64,000 nucleotides of DNA. It comes from SCN-69-37 sp044507065. Its GTDB lineage: Bacteria > Acidobacteriota > Vicinamibacteria > Vicinamibacterales > SCN-69-37. The stretch lies in contig JBIQJY010000008.1 of the NCBI GenBank assembly GCA_044507065.1, forward strand, positions 25,382-89,381, in the 5' to 3' direction. The notes beneath the pieces were generated by a model that saw only the letters and a list, made by a program, of their open reading frames with translations, ran no database searches and had not been told where the DNA came from. A program made the position numbers and the translations under genes. This document shows, in pieces, positions 7,587-17,174 of this stretch. Each line of letters begins with the position of its first letter. Positions within the stretch are counted from its first letter, which is position 1.

Positions 7587-9209
7587 ATGAAGTTCGGCTA
7601 TCTGTGGGTCGCCATGGCCTTCGCACTGGCCGTTCCGGCCGGTGCGGCCGGCCAGACGACGGGATCGCGTGTGCTGGTGATGCCGTTCGCCGTGGAGGTC
7701 GAGCCCGGCGCGCCGGGCGGCGCCGGCGCAGCGCTCTGGCTCGGCGAGGCGGCGGCACTGCTCGTCGGCGAGGGACTGTCGACGCGGGGCGTGGGCGCGA
7801 TGACACGCGACGAGACCGTTGCGGCCTTTGCCCGCGTCGGGCTCCCGCTCACGTCGGCCCTCACGCGGGCGACGATGATCCGTGTCGGCGAGCTGATTGG
7901 CGCATCGGAAGTCGTGTTCGGCAGCGTCGGACTCGGCAGCAACCTGACCGTACGGGCGCGGCTCGTGAACCTGACCTCGGGCGCCGACGGCCCGGTGATC
8001 GAAGACGCCGGTGCGCTGGCCGATATCTTCGCCGTCATCGACCGCGTCAGCGGCCAGTTGTCCACCCGGACCGGCCGGCTGCGTCCGGCACGCGCGGCGC
8101 CGACGCCGCTCGCCCTCGGAACGTTCGAGAACTACGTCAAGGGGCTCGTGGCAGCCACGCCGACGGCGCAGCAGCGTTTCCTCGAAAGCGCCGTTCGCGA
8201 GGCGCCCACCGATCCGCGCATCCTGATGGCACTGTGGAACGTCTACACGGCGCAGGGCGTACACGAACGCGCCCTGGCGTCGGCCAACGCGGTGGAGCCG
8301 GACGCGGCCGTGTATCGCGAGGCGCGCTTTGCCGTGGCGCTGTCCCTGATCGAACTGCGCCGGTTCGATGGCGCCTGGCAGGCGCTCACGACACTGCACA
8401 ACGGCGAGCGGTCGGCAGCCGTCTCCAATGCGCTCGGCGTCGTGCAACTGCGTCGCGGCGTCGCGGCCAGCGGCGGCACCCCGGCCAGCTACTTCGCGCG
8501 CGCGGTCGAAGAGGATCCGGAGAACACCGACTACCTGTTCAATCTGGGCTACGCGCACGCGCGCGGTGGAAACGCGGCCGAGGCGCTTGTCTGGCTTCGG
8601 GAGACCGTCCGGTTCGATGTGGCCGACGGCGATGCCCACTACGTGATGAGCGCGGTGCTCGCCCGCAACGGGCGGGGCGCCGAGGCGCAGCGTGAACTGG
8701 ACCTCGCGCGGATGCTTGGCGGAACCGCACAGGATTCGTCCGTCCTGTCGCTCACGACCGAAGTGCCGCTCGACCTCGAGCGCGTGTCGATGGTCCCGAC
8801 GCTCTCGAACACCTCGGGCACACGAACGGCGATTGCGAACCCCGCCCAGCGCGATCAACAGGAAGCCGCACGGTTCCACCTGGCCAACGGGGAAGCGCTG
8901 ATTGCCGCCGGCCGCGATCGCGAGGCCACCGGCGAACTCCGTCGCGCCGTCTATCTGGCGCCCTACGAGCAGGTGCCGCACCTGCTCCTCGGGCAGATCT
9001 ATCGTCGTGCCGGACGCTTGTCGGAGGCGATCGATCAAATCCGAGTGTCGCTCTGGTGCCGCGAGACTGTTGCGGCACGCGTCGAGCTCGGGGCCGTGCT
9101 GCTCGAAACCGGCGAGCCGACGGCTGCGCGCCGCGAAGTTGAACGGGCGCTCGAACTCGAGCCCGGCTCGGTCGAGGCGCAGGCCCTCCTGACGCGCATC
9201 GGCGGGTGA
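7587..9209 (+). CDS. Exported TPR-repeat protein with CsgG/FlgO-like N-terminal domain
   Basis: A protein of about 540 residues with a signal peptide (MKFGYLWVAMAFALAVPAGAAGQ). Residues 25-170 resemble the periplasmic domain seen in TPR proteins of the CsgG/FlgO type (SRVLVMPFAVEV, then GASEVVFGSVG). From about residue 190 to the end there are tetratricopeptide repeats, seen as alternating Ala-, Leu- and Tyr-containing helix pairs such as DYLFNLGYAHARGGNAAEAL. The ATG at 7587 follows an in-frame GTG at 7581, either of which could be used. It is probably a periplasmic or lipid-anchored scaffold. The neighbouring SPOR protein suggests an envelope role, but no specific function is visible. Confidence 0.78.
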   Translation: MKFGYLWVAMAFALAVPAGAAGQTTGSRVLVMPFAVEVEPGAPGGAGAALWLGEAAALLVGEGLSTRGVGAMTRDETVAAFARVGLPLTSALTRATMIRVGELIGASEVVFGSVGLGSNLTVRARLVNLTSGADGPVIEDAGALADIFAVIDRVSGQLSTRTGRLRPARAAPTPLALGTFENYVKGLVAATPTAQQRFLESAVREAPTDPRILMALWNVYTAQGVHERALASANAVEPDAAVYREARFAVALSLIELRRFDGAWQALTTLHNGERSAAVSNALGVVQLRRGVAASGGTPASYFARAVEEDPENTDYLFNLGYAHARGGNAAEALVWLRETVRFDVADGDAHYVMSAVLARNGRGAEAQRELDLARMLGGTAQDSSVLSLTTEVPLDLERVSMVPTLSNTSGTRTAIANPAQRDQQEAARFHLANGEALIAAGRDREATGELRRAVYLAPYEQVPHLLLGQIYRRAGRLSEAIDQIRVSLWCRETVAARVELGAVLLETGEPTAARREVERALELEPGSVEAQALLTRIGG

Positions 9210-9237
9210 GTGCCGTGTTACCATTTCGGACACCGTA

Positions 9238-9939
9238 ATGGCGGACCAGAATTTTCGTGAGATTCAGCTGAGCGGCAAGCAGCTGGTCTTCCTGTTCATG
9301 ACGTCGGTCGTCGTGGCCGTTGGCGTGTTCCTGCTCGGGGTCTCTGTGGGACGCGGCGTGCGCGCCAATGCCGGCCTGCCGGTTGGAGCCGGCGTGGAAC
9401 GCACCGCCGAGGTGGCGCCCCCGGGGGACCTGCCACCCCCTACCGAGGTGACGGCGGCCGATCGCGAGTATCACGAGCGACTTCGGGGTGAGACCACCCC
9501 GCCGGCGCAGCAGGTGGCGCCACCCTCGGGACCGGTCGACGCCGAGGTGGAGCCGGTGAACGAGCCCGTGCCGGACGCCGAGCCCGATCCGCCCGCCGCG
9601 ACGCCCGAACCGGCGCCCGCAGCTGCGCCACCGCCGCGGACACCCGCGGCGCCGGCCGCGGCTGCCACTCCGCCAACCACGACAGCCCGGACCGCGCCAC
9701 CTGCCGAGACGGCAGGCGGCTGGTCCGTGCAGGTGGGCGCCTATCGCTCCCGTGCCAATGCCGACAGGCAGGCGCGCGACCTGACCGCGAAGGGCTACAG
9801 GGCCGCCGTCGTGGCACCGACAGGCACGGGCGGTTACTTCCGGGTGCGCGTCGGGCCGTTCACGCAGCGGGCCGAAGCCGATCGTGTGGTGACCCGCCTG
9901 CGCAGCGAGGAAGGGCTGTCGTCGTCGGTTATCCGCTAG
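9238..9939 (+). CDS. SPOR-domain inner-membrane protein
   Basis: A 233-residue bitopic protein. A short cytoplasmic N-terminus precedes one membrane helix at about residues 17-39 (LVFLFMTSVVVAVGVFLLGV). A long Pro/Ala/Glu linker follows, then a C-terminal SPOR domain from about residue 160 (GWSVQVGAYRSRANADRQA, then YFRVRVGPFTQRAEADRV). SPOR domains bind denuded peptidoglycan glycan at division sites, so the protein is probably septum-located. The ATG at 9238 is preceded by a promoter-like GTGTTACCATTTCGG element at 9215-9229. The 3' end overlaps the open frame of lnt. Confidence 0.9.
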   Translation: MADQNFREIQLSGKQLVFLFMTSVVVAVGVFLLGVSVGRGVRANAGLPVGAGVERTAEVAPPGDLPPPTEVTAADREYHERLRGETTPPAQQVAPPSGPVDAEVEPVNEPVPDAEPDPPAATPEPAPAAAPPPRTPAAPAAAATPPTTTARTAPPAETAGGWSVQVGAYRSRANADRQARDLTAKGYRAAVVAPTGTGGYFRVRVGPFTQRAEADRVVTRLRSEEGLSSSVIR

Positions 9940-9941
9940 CC

Positions 9942-11495
9942 CTGCTGTCGGGGGGCCTGTTCGTCCTGAGCTTCCCCAGGTTCGGGCATCCGGCGTTCGC
10001 GTGGATTGCGCTGGCGCCCCTTGTTCTCCTCGTGGCCACGACGGCGCATGGCTCGACGCTGCGCCGGCAGTTCCTCCACGGCGTTACCTGCGGACTGATC
10101 TACTTCGGCGGCACCCTGTACTGGGTGTCCGACACGATGCGATTGCACGGCGGGCTGCCGCTCGTCGTGAGTGCGCCCGTCGCCGCGTTGCTCGTCGCAT
10201 ACCTGTCCATATACGTCGGAGCCTTTGCGCTGGTGCTCGCCGGCGCGGTTCGGCGGTACCGCACGGCCGGCATCTGGTTGGCGCCCCTCATCTGGGTGGC
10301 AACCGAATGGGCGCGCTCTCATGTCGGGGCCGGGTTTCCCTGGGTTCAGCTCGGGGCTTCACAGGCCACCGTGCTGCCCATTGTCCAGACCGCGAGCGTC
10401 GTCGGCGTCTATGGGCTGTCGGCACTTGTCGCGCTGGTTTCGACCGCAGCGGCTGCCGTCGTCGCGAGGCCCACAGCCGCGACCCGGCGCGCCGCTGCGG
10501 GCGTCGCGGTCCTGCTCGTGGCGGTCACCATTGCCGGTGCGTGGCGTGCGGCGCGCTCGTCGCTGCTCGACAGCGGACGCGCCGCGCGGATCGGGCTGGT
10601 GCAGGGGAACGTCGCGCAGGACCAGAAGTGGGACCCGGCGTTCCGCGGCGACATCCTCACGCGGTATCTGGCGCTCAGTCGCCAGGTCATTGCCGACGGC
10701 GCCGAGATCGTCATCTGGCCCGAGGCATCGACACCGTTCTCATTCGATGTCGTGGCGCCACTGGCCGCACCCATTCGGGAACTGGCCGCATCGACCGGGA
10801 CGCCGTTCATCCTCGGATCGGACCAGTTCGTGGCCGGTGCGCCGGGCGAGCCCCCCGACTACTACAACGCCGCCGTGCTCGTTGGCCCCGACGGCACCTC
10901 GCGGCAGTGGTATCGCAAGATGCGGCTGGTGCCCTTCGGCGAGTACGTGCCCCTGCGGTCGCTGCTCTTCTTCGTGGGGCCGCTCGTCGAGGCGGTCGGC
11001 GAGTTCTCGGCCGGGACCGACGCCGTGGTGTTCGACGCCGAGGGCCGGCGCGTGAGCGTCGCGATCTGCTACGAGTCGGTGTATCCGGGAATTGCGCGCC
11101 AATTCGTGCAGAACGGCAGCGAACTCCTGGCGACGATCACCAACGACGCGTGGTTCGGCCGATCGTCGGCCGCCTATCAGCACTTTCAGCAGGGGGCGAT
11201 CCGCGCCGTGGAGCAGGGGCGCTTCGTCGTCCGATCCGCCAACACCGGCATCAGTGGCGCGGTTGACCCGTACGGACGCGTGCTGGCCGCGACGGATCTG
11301 TTCGAACCCGCGGCCGTCACGGTTGACGTGCGGCTGCTGACCGATCGTACGATTTACAGCTACACCGGCGACCTCGTCGTCTGGTGCGCCCTGGCGGTCA
11401 CGCTGCTGCTTGCCGCGCAGATGATCGTCGAACGACGCCCGGCGCAGCGGGGGCCGCGCCGGCCCATTCCCACCGGAAACGAGACACGCTCATGA
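9942..11495 (+). CDS. lnt: Apolipoprotein N-acyltransferase (start uncertain)
   Basis: An integral inner-membrane enzyme that N-acylates the N-terminal Cys of lipoproteins. Several membrane helices occupy the first 200 residues, followed by a nitrilase-fold domain with the Glu-Lys-Cys triad: Glu in IWPEAST (codon 10721), Lys in WYRKMRLVPFGEYVP (about 10917) and Cys in VAICYES (about 11069). The family-typical N-terminus (ALLSGGLFVLSFPRFGHPAFAW) is coded from about 9939, but the first GTG in frame is only at 10032. Upstream the frame has only CTG codons (9942, 9945, 9957), so the start given here is provisional. The stop overlaps the prfB ATG (ATGA). Confidence 0.88.
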   Translation: MLSGGLFVLSFPRFGHPAFAWIALAPLVLLVATTAHGSTLRRQFLHGVTCGLIYFGGTLYWVSDTMRLHGGLPLVVSAPVAALLVAYLSIYVGAFALVLAGAVRRYRTAGIWLAPLIWVATEWARSHVGAGFPWVQLGASQATVLPIVQTASVVGVYGLSALVALVSTAAAAVVARPTAATRRAAAGVAVLLVAVTIAGAWRAARSSLLDSGRAARIGLVQGNVAQDQKWDPAFRGDILTRYLALSRQVIADGAEIVIWPEASTPFSFDVVAPLAAPIRELAASTGTPFILGSDQFVAGAPGEPPDYYNAAVLVGPDGTSRQWYRKMRLVPFGEYVPLRSLLFFVGPLVEAVGEFSAGTDAVVFDAEGRRVSVAICYESVYPGIARQFVQNGSELLATITNDAWFGRSSAAYQHFQQGAIRAVEQGRFVVRSANTGISGAVDPYGRVLAATDLFEPAAVTVDVRLLTDRTIYSYTGDLVVWCALAVTLLLAAQMIVERRPAQRGPRRPIPTGNETRS

Positions 11496-12617
11496 CACTC
11501 GAGGAACTCACGCGCGCATTCGCGGACCTGTCCACCCGCGCCTCCGACCTTCGGAGGGGACTTTGACGAAGCGCGACTGAAACGCGAACTGGCCGAGCTG
11601 GAAGCGCAGGCCGGACAACCCGACTTCTGGAAGGATCAGGCCGCCGCCCAGCGGATTCTCCAGCGGCGGCGCCGGCTCGAGAACGACGTGACGCTGGCCG
11701 GCAATCTCCGGCGCCACGCCGACGACCTGGCGGTGCTGTTCGAGTGGGCGCGCGGCGGCGAGGACGTGACTGCCGACATCGACCGCGCCCTCGAGGCCCT
11801 GAAGGCCGAAGTCCAGACCGGCGAGATCCGCACGATGCTGTCGGGCGAGATGGACGCGAAGAACGCGATCATCACCGTGCACCCGGGCGCCGGCGGGACC
11901 GAGTCACAGGACTGGGCGGAGATGCTGCTCCGGATGTACATCCGCTGGAGCGAGCGACGCGGGTTCAAGCGCGAGGTCGTCGACACACAACCCGGCGACG
12001 AAGCCGGCATCAAGAGCGCGACACTCGTCATCCACGGCGAGTACGCCTACGGACTGCTCTCGGCCGAGGCTGGTGTGCATCGGCTCGTGCGCATCTCGCC
12101 GTTCGACCAGGCGGCGAGGCGGCACACGTCGTTTGCGTCGCTCTACGTGTGGCCCGAGTTGCCTGAGGACGCCGAAATCGACATCGACGAGAAGGACCTC
12201 CGGATCGACACGTTCCGATCGAGTGGCGCCGGCGGCCAGCACGTCAACGTCACCGATTCGGCCGTCCGCATCACGCACTTGCCGACGGGCATCGTCGTCT
12301 CGTGCCAGAACGAGCGTTCGCAGCACAAGAACCGCGCGTCGGCCATGCGCGTGCTGAAGGCGCGCCTCTACGACATGCGGCAGAAAGAGCAGCAGGACGA
12401 ACTGGATCGGCTCGGTGGCGAGAAGAAGGAGATTGCCTTCGGCAGCCAGATCCGCAGCTACGTCCTGCACCCGTACCAGATGGTCAAGGACCATCGGACC
12501 AAGCACCAGGTGGGGGACGTGGACCGCGTGCTGGACGGCGACATCGACGAGTTCATCAAGTCGTACCTGCTGAAGCGTGCGCTCGGCAAGCTCGAGACGT
12601 CGGTCGACGACGACTGA
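11492..12617 (+). CDS. prfB: Peptide chain release factor 2 (programmed +1 frameshift)
   Basis: RF2 recognises UGA and UAA stop codons. The first 24 codons (MTLEELTRAFADLSTRASDL and four more) run into an in-frame TGA at 11564-11566. Translation must slip +1 at CTT-TGA-C to continue as DEARLKRELAELEAQ through to 12617, giving about 374 residues. The slip site has the classical context, with a GGAGG Shine-Dalgarno-like block at 11553-11557 three bases before CTT. The UGA-recognising SPF tripeptide lies in VRISPFDQAARR (near 12097) and the catalytic GGQ in SGAGGQHVNVTDSAV (near 12232). The start overlaps lnt by 4 bases. The gene converges on the PBP gene 3 bases downstream. Confidence 0.96.
11551..11567 (+). 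promoter_or_regulatory. RF2 programmed frameshift site
   Basis: The sequence GGAGG-GGA-CTT-TGA-C is the autoregulatory RF2 recoding signal. When RF2 is scarce, the ribosome pauses at the in-frame TGA, the upstream Shine-Dalgarno-like GGAGG pairs with 16S rRNA, and the CTT-decoding tRNA slips +1. The zero frame ends at 11566 and the +1 frame resumes with GAC at 11565. Confidence 0.95.
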
Positions 12618-12620
12618 TTG

Positions 12621-14894
12621 TTACTGGAGCGCCGGGGGCTCGGTCTCCGGGGGCAACGGGGGAGCAGCCTCGACGCCCGACGGTTCGGTGCCGGCGATGA
12701 ACGCGACCGGGCCGTTGCTCGCCTGTACCGTGACGATGTTGCCCGGGCGCTCGAAGACGGGCGGTTCGCCCTCTCCGCGCCGCTGCGCGATCCAGGCGGC
12801 CATGACCTCGCGCCAGATAGGCAGGGCCGCCGTCGTTCCGGTCTGGCCGTTGCCAATCGGCCGCTTCTGATCGAACCCGACCCAGACGCCGACGGTGATT
12901 TCCGGATCGAAGCCGATGAACCATGCATCGGTGTAGTCGTCGGTCGTCCCGGTCTTGCCGCCAATCGGCCAGTCGAGTGATCGGGCCGACACGGCGGTGC
13001 CGTGCCGCACCACTCCCTCGAGCAGCGTCGTCATGATGTAAGCGGTGTCGGCGCGCAGCGCCTGACGCGGCTGCGGGCGGTGCTGTTCGAGCACGTTGCC
13101 CTCACGGTCGAGCACCTCGAGAATCGGAAGGGGCTCCATGCGCACGCCCTGGTTCGGGAATGCGGAGTAGGCCGATGTCATCTCGATCAACGTCGCCTCG
13201 GCGGCGCCAATGGCCACCGACAGGAACTCGGGGATGGGCGAACTGACCCCCATCTGGTGGGCCAGGTTCACAACCTGTCTCGGACCAAGCGCCTCCATGA
13301 GGCGAACAGCCGGGACGTTGCGTGAATCAGCCAGGGCGTCGCGCAGTGATACGGGGCCGCGGAACTCGCGGTCGTAGTTGCGCGGCTCGTACGGGGGCTG
13401 ATTCGGGCCGGCCACGAAACTGGCCGGTGAATCGTCGAGGATCGACTCGGCCGTGTAGCCGCGATCGATCGCGGCGGCGTAGACGAACGGCTTGAACAGG
13501 GAGCCCACCTGTCGCTGGGCCTGCGTTGCGCGATTGAACTGGCTGCGGACGAAGTCCACGCCGCCGTACATGGCGAGCACGGCGCCGGTGCGGTTGTCGA
13601 GCGCGATGAGCGCTCCCTCGATCTCGGGCATCTGTTCCAGAGAGCCCGTGAACGTGTCGGCCTCGGCCGCGATCGAAAGGACGCGCGTCTCGATGAGGTC
13701 GCCGGCGCGTACGAGGTCGGCCGCACCGCGGCGCGCCCACTGATACCCGGCGCGCTCGATTGCGCCGGTGTATCGCCCGACGCGGATCTGAATGACGGCG
13801 TTGTCCACGCCGGTCACGAGGGCCGGGACAATCTCCTGCTCGGCGAGCTCGCGCGGCCACCGCGGATGGCGGAAGCCATCGAGCGAGCCCTTCTCATCCA
13901 GGATGTTGCGCGCCGGCTTGCGGAAGCCGCGCAGTCGGTCCAGTCGCCGCAGCCCGCTGTCCATTGCGGCGTTGGCGGCGCGCTGCAGGACCGGATCGAG
14001 GCCGGTGCGCACCACGAGCCCCTCCTCATAGACGGCCTGCGTGCCGTAGGCCTCTTCGAGGTGAGTCCGAATCGTCTCGACAAAGTAGCGCGAGAGCGAT
14101 GGCGGCTGCGAGGGTTCGCCGCGCGTCACGATGGGGGTGGCCTTGACGGCGTCGGCGTCCGATCGCGTGACGTAGCCCTCCTCGACCATGCGGTCGAGCA
14201 CGTAGGCGCGCCGGCCCAGTGCCGCATCCATGTTGCTGTAGGGGTTGAGCCGCTGTGGTGAGGGCAGCAGACCCGCAATCGTCGCTGCTTCGGCAAGCGT
14301 GAGTTCACGGGCCGGCTTGCCGAAATAGAGCTGTGAGGCGGCCTCGACGCCGTACGTCCGGTGTCCCCAGGCGACCTTGTTGCAGTACATCGTGAAGATC
14401 TCGGCCTTCGTGTACCGCTTCTCGATCTGCATCGCGACAAGGGCTTCCTTGACCTTCCGGATCCACGCGCGCTCGAAGCCCAGTGACTCGGGAAACAGCT
14501 GTCGGGCCAGCTGCTGCGTGATCGTGCTGCGGCCAGGGGTGCGACGCGTCGAGACGACGTCGTTGATGGCGGCCCAGGCCATCAGCAGTGGATGGAAGCC
14601 GTTGTGCGTCATGAAGTGCTGGTCTTCGGCCGCCATGATGGCGTGACGCAGCACCTCGGGGATTTCCTCGTAGCTGACGATCTCGCGACGCTCGGTGGCG
14701 AAGTCCCCGACGACCGAGCCATCCCGCCCGATGACCCTCGTGATGACGCCGGGCGTGTAGTTGTCGAGCGCTTCAATCTCCGGCAGATCGCCGGCGAACG
14801 AGAACAACATGCCGCCGGCGGTGCCGACGAACGCGGTGGCAACGAAGAGCGCGACAATGCCCAGGCTGCGCGCCAGACGGGTAACGGTCTTCAT
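12621..14894 (-). CDS. Class A penicillin-binding protein (glycosyltransferase/transpeptidase)
   Basis: A 757-residue bifunctional peptidoglycan synthase of the PBP1A type. It has a short cytoplasmic N-terminus and one membrane anchor (about residues 10-33). The GT51 glycosyltransferase domain carries the catalytic Glu90 in the AAEDQHF motif and the RSTITQQLARQLF motif. The transpeptidase domain carries the active serine in GSLFKPF (near residue 462), SRN, and KTGTTDDYTDAWFIG (near residue 643). The C-terminus is a short Pro-rich tail. It polymerises and cross-links glycan in the periplasm. It lies 54 bases downstream of the FecR/DUF6600 gene on the same strand, so the two may be co-transcribed. 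Confidence 0.93.
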   Translation of the reverse strand: MKTVTRLARSLGIVALFVATAFVGTAGGMLFSFAGDLPEIEALDNYTPGVITRVIGRDGSVVGDFATERREIVSYEEIPEVLRHAIMAAEDQHFMTHNGFHPLLMAWAAINDVVSTRRTPGRSTITQQLARQLFPESLGFERAWIRKVKEALVAMQIEKRYTKAEIFTMYCNKVAWGHRTYGVEAASQLYFGKPARELTLAEAATIAGLLPSPQRLNPYSNMDAALGRRAYVLDRMVEEGYVTRSDADAVKATPIVTRGEPSQPPSLSRYFVETIRTHLEEAYGTQAVYEEGLVVRTGLDPVLQRAANAAMDSGLRRLDRLRGFRKPARNILDEKGSLDGFRHPRWPRELAEQEIVPALVTGVDNAVIQIRVGRYTGAIERAGYQWARRGAADLVRAGDLIETRVLSIAAEADTFTGSLEQMPEIEGALIALDNRTGAVLAMYGGVDFVRSQFNRATQAQRQVGSLFKPFVYAAAIDRGYTAESILDDSPASFVAGPNQPPYEPRNYDREFRGPVSLRDALADSRNVPAVRLMEALGPRQVVNLAHQMGVSSPIPEFLSVAIGAAEATLIEMTSAYSAFPNQGVRMEPLPILEVLDREGNVLEQHRPQPRQALRADTAYIMTTLLEGVVRHGTAVSARSLDWPIGGKTGTTDDYTDAWFIGFDPEITVGVWVGFDQKRPIGNGQTGTTAALPIWREVMAAWIAQRRGEGEPPVFERPGNIVTVQASNGPVAFIAGTEPSGVEAAPPLPPETEPPALQ

Positions 14895-14948
14895 CGGGTC
14901 TCACTGTACCAAAGGAACACCCGCCTGGCGCCTCCTGCTCGCGCGAAT

Positions 14949-17042
14949 TCAGCGCCCGCGCGCCCCGCGCGGTGCGGCGCGGCCGCCACCATCACGAGCG
15001 CCCGATTGAGCGGGCGCCGACCGCGCGGCTGGGGCCGGACGTTCCGATGGGCGCGGGGTCTCCACGCGTGGTGCCCGCGACGGTGTCGCCGACGGCACGC
15101 GTCCGGGCGACGGAGCCGAGCGCGGTCGCGCCGCGGGTGCGGCCGCGGCGCCATCACCCGATTCGCGCGATGTCGACCAGTTGCGCCCGGCTGGCGGCGG
15201 GGACGGTCGCGACGCCGGCATGGTCCTCAGCGGGCGCTGGGTCGATTCCGTGCGCTGAGCAGGCTGGACGCCGCTGCGCGTCGGCGTGCGGACGCCGGAT
15301 GGCGGTGCCACCTCGGACGCTGTGGCGGGAGCGCGTCCTGTCCGGCTGCGCGCACCGAGCGCGGCGCCCCCTTCCGTACCCGGCCCGCGCCGCATGGTCG
15401 GCTGCTGGACTGTCGAGCGCGGGCTCGTGCGCGGCGCCTCGGCTCCCGGGGTCGACGGCGACGCCGCGCCCAGGCGCGGTCGCGCGCCGATGGCGGTCGA
15501 ACGGCCCGGTGTCGTGCGTTGCGTCGGCGTTGGCATCGACACGCCGGGCGACGACGACCGCGACGTGCGCGCTCTGGACGGCGCGACTGTGCCGGTAGGC
15601 GCCACCGTCCGCGTCGCTGGCGGACGGGCTTCAGGCTCGCGCGAAACAGCGCGTGCGCCGCTCGTGCGTGCCGGCGTCGTGGTCCGCCGTGCGAATGGGT
15701 CGGTTGAAACGCCGCCCGCAGGAGCGTCGCGCGGCGCCCATCGCGGAACGGCCACCGAACGCCCCGCGGCGGCCGGGCCGCGAAGGCCCGGGCTGTTGCG
15801 CACGACGAGTCCGGCCGGACGCGATGGTCCTCGATAGCCGTCGATGAATCGCGTGTTCCGGGGCGGGAGGTACCGGTCGCGCCCGCGGCCGGCCACGACC
15901 ACGCGGAGATTGAAGCTGCGCGACGGCAGGTACGTCCACCCGCGCCAGCCCTGCGAGAACCCGATGCTGACAGAAATGAGCGGCCGGTTGTCGAATCCGA
16001 TCGGGCACCAGCCGACGTAGTCGGGAGTCGACGTCCAGCTGACCCATGCCGGCGCCCAGCGGCGGCCCGGAATCCAATAGTACCGGCGGCCCGAGACGCC
16101 CCAACGACCGTAGTGGTGTGTGGGCCAGGCCCAGCGATCCGCGCCGATCCACACCCAGCCATAGCTACCGACAAATGACCACCGCCCGGTGGAGTAGGGC
16201 TGCCAGGCCGGGTCGACACGCGGGTACCAGACGTAGGTCCCGACGGTCGATTCGTATCCCCAGTCGCCGTTCCGATCGAGGACGCCGCCGTAATACGAAA
16301 TCTCTGCAGGCAGGTAGCGCGTGGAGGCCAGTCCCGTGCGCTCGTACCGACGCTCGTCCCACCAGCGATCGAATCCATCCCACGACGAGACCGTGACGGC
16401 GTAGGGGAGTGAGGGAGCAGTCTCGGCGGTGGCCGCCGCTGCGTAGCCGGCCCGGACGAGCGTGCGTTGCCCGGCAGCATCCAGTTCGGCGGCACCTCGG
16501 ATTACCAGGAGCTGGACGTGGGGCGTCGTATCGCCACGGTTGTCGATCTGGACGCGATACTCGCCGGGGGATCGAACCCACGATATGGTGCCGACGGCGT
16601 CGATGCGGTAATCCCCGTCGCCGGCCGAGCGGGCCAGTTCCAGCCGTACGCGTCCGCGGTCGAGCCGCAGGAGGTCATCTGAAAGGAGGGTGGCGTCTGT
16701 CTGCTCGTCGAACGCGAGGATGCTGCCGTCAGCAAACACCACCTCGAGGCGCCCGTCAGCCGTATGAATCCGATCGCCCGCGAGCAGCGGCGTGTTTTCG
16801 GCCGCCGCCTCGTTCGTGCCGTCGCGCTGCAGCCAGGCAGCGCCGTCAACGGCTGCAATGTGAGCCGGAACCTCGTCGGACCAGTCCCCAATGGGATCGA
16901 GCGGCGCCTGATCGAATGCCGGGACGGTCGGTATGGACGGCTGGGCCGCGAGCGGGCTCGCGGACAGTGCGACGCAGGCCAGGAGGCCGGCGGCAAACGT
17001 TGCAGAGAGTCGGAACGGTCTGACTCGATCGCACCGGGTCAT
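14949..17042 (-). CDS. Exported FecR-domain / DUF6600 protein with low-complexity tail
   Basis: A 697-residue exported protein with a signal peptide of about 33 residues ending in ASPLAAQ. Residues 60-190 form a FecR-like beta domain (GDRIHTADGRLEVVFADGS, then RLDRGRVRLEL). Residues 215-390 are rich in Trp, Tyr and Gly (RWWDERRYER, YGWVWIGADRWAW), the pattern of DUF6600 proteins. The last 300 residues are an Arg/Pro/Thr/Ser-rich, probably disordered tail ending in GGRAAPRGARGR. The function is unknown; FecR-type domains in such proteins are probably structural rather than sigma regulators. It lies upstream of the PBP gene and divergent from dnaK. Confidence 0.8.
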   Translation of the reverse strand: MTRCDRVRPFRLSATFAAGLLACVALSASPLAAQPSIPTVPAFDQAPLDPIGDWSDEVPAHIAAVDGAAWLQRDGTNEAAAENTPLLAGDRIHTADGRLEVVFADGSILAFDEQTDATLLSDDLLRLDRGRVRLELARSAGDGDYRIDAVGTISWVRSPGEYRVQIDNRGDTTPHVQLLVIRGAAELDAAGQRTLVRAGYAAAATAETAPSLPYAVTVSSWDGFDRWWDERRYERTGLASTRYLPAEISYYGGVLDRNGDWGYESTVGTYVWYPRVDPAWQPYSTGRWSFVGSYGWVWIGADRWAWPTHHYGRWGVSGRRYYWIPGRRWAPAWVSWTSTPDYVGWCPIGFDNRPLISVSIGFSQGWRGWTYLPSRSFNLRVVVAGRGRDRYLPPRNTRFIDGYRGPSRPAGLVVRNSPGLRGPAAAGRSVAVPRWAPRDAPAGGVSTDPFARRTTTPARTSGARAVSREPEARPPATRTVAPTGTVAPSRARTSRSSSPGVSMPTPTQRTTPGRSTAIGARPRLGAASPSTPGAEAPRTSPRSTVQQPTMRRGPGTEGGAALGARSRTGRAPATASEVAPPSGVRTPTRSGVQPAQRTESTQRPLRTMPASRPSPPPAGRNWSTSRESGDGAAAAPAARPRSAPSPGRVPSATPSRAPRVETPRPSERPAPAARSAPAQSGARDGGGRAAPRGARGR

Positions 17043-17153
17043 GGTTCACCCTCACAAGTCAGACAGGCTAGGCGTCGACCAGCATAGCAGTACCCGGGCC
17101 GTTCCGTGCAAATCCGGCGCCCGGCGCGCGAAAGTTGAGTGCGTAATTCACCT

Positions 17154-17174
17154 CTTGACTCTGCCAGACTAAGG
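17154..17174 (+). promoter_or_regulatory. HAIR-like HspR operator
   Basis: CTTGACT, 7 bases, ACTAAGG resembles the HspR operator HAIR (CTTGAGT-N7-ACTCAAG), with 6/7 and 5/7 matches in the two halves. It overlaps the -35 box and spacer of the dnaK promoter, where a repressor would block RNA polymerase. A gene for HspR lies at the end of the same operon. Confidence 0.55.
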
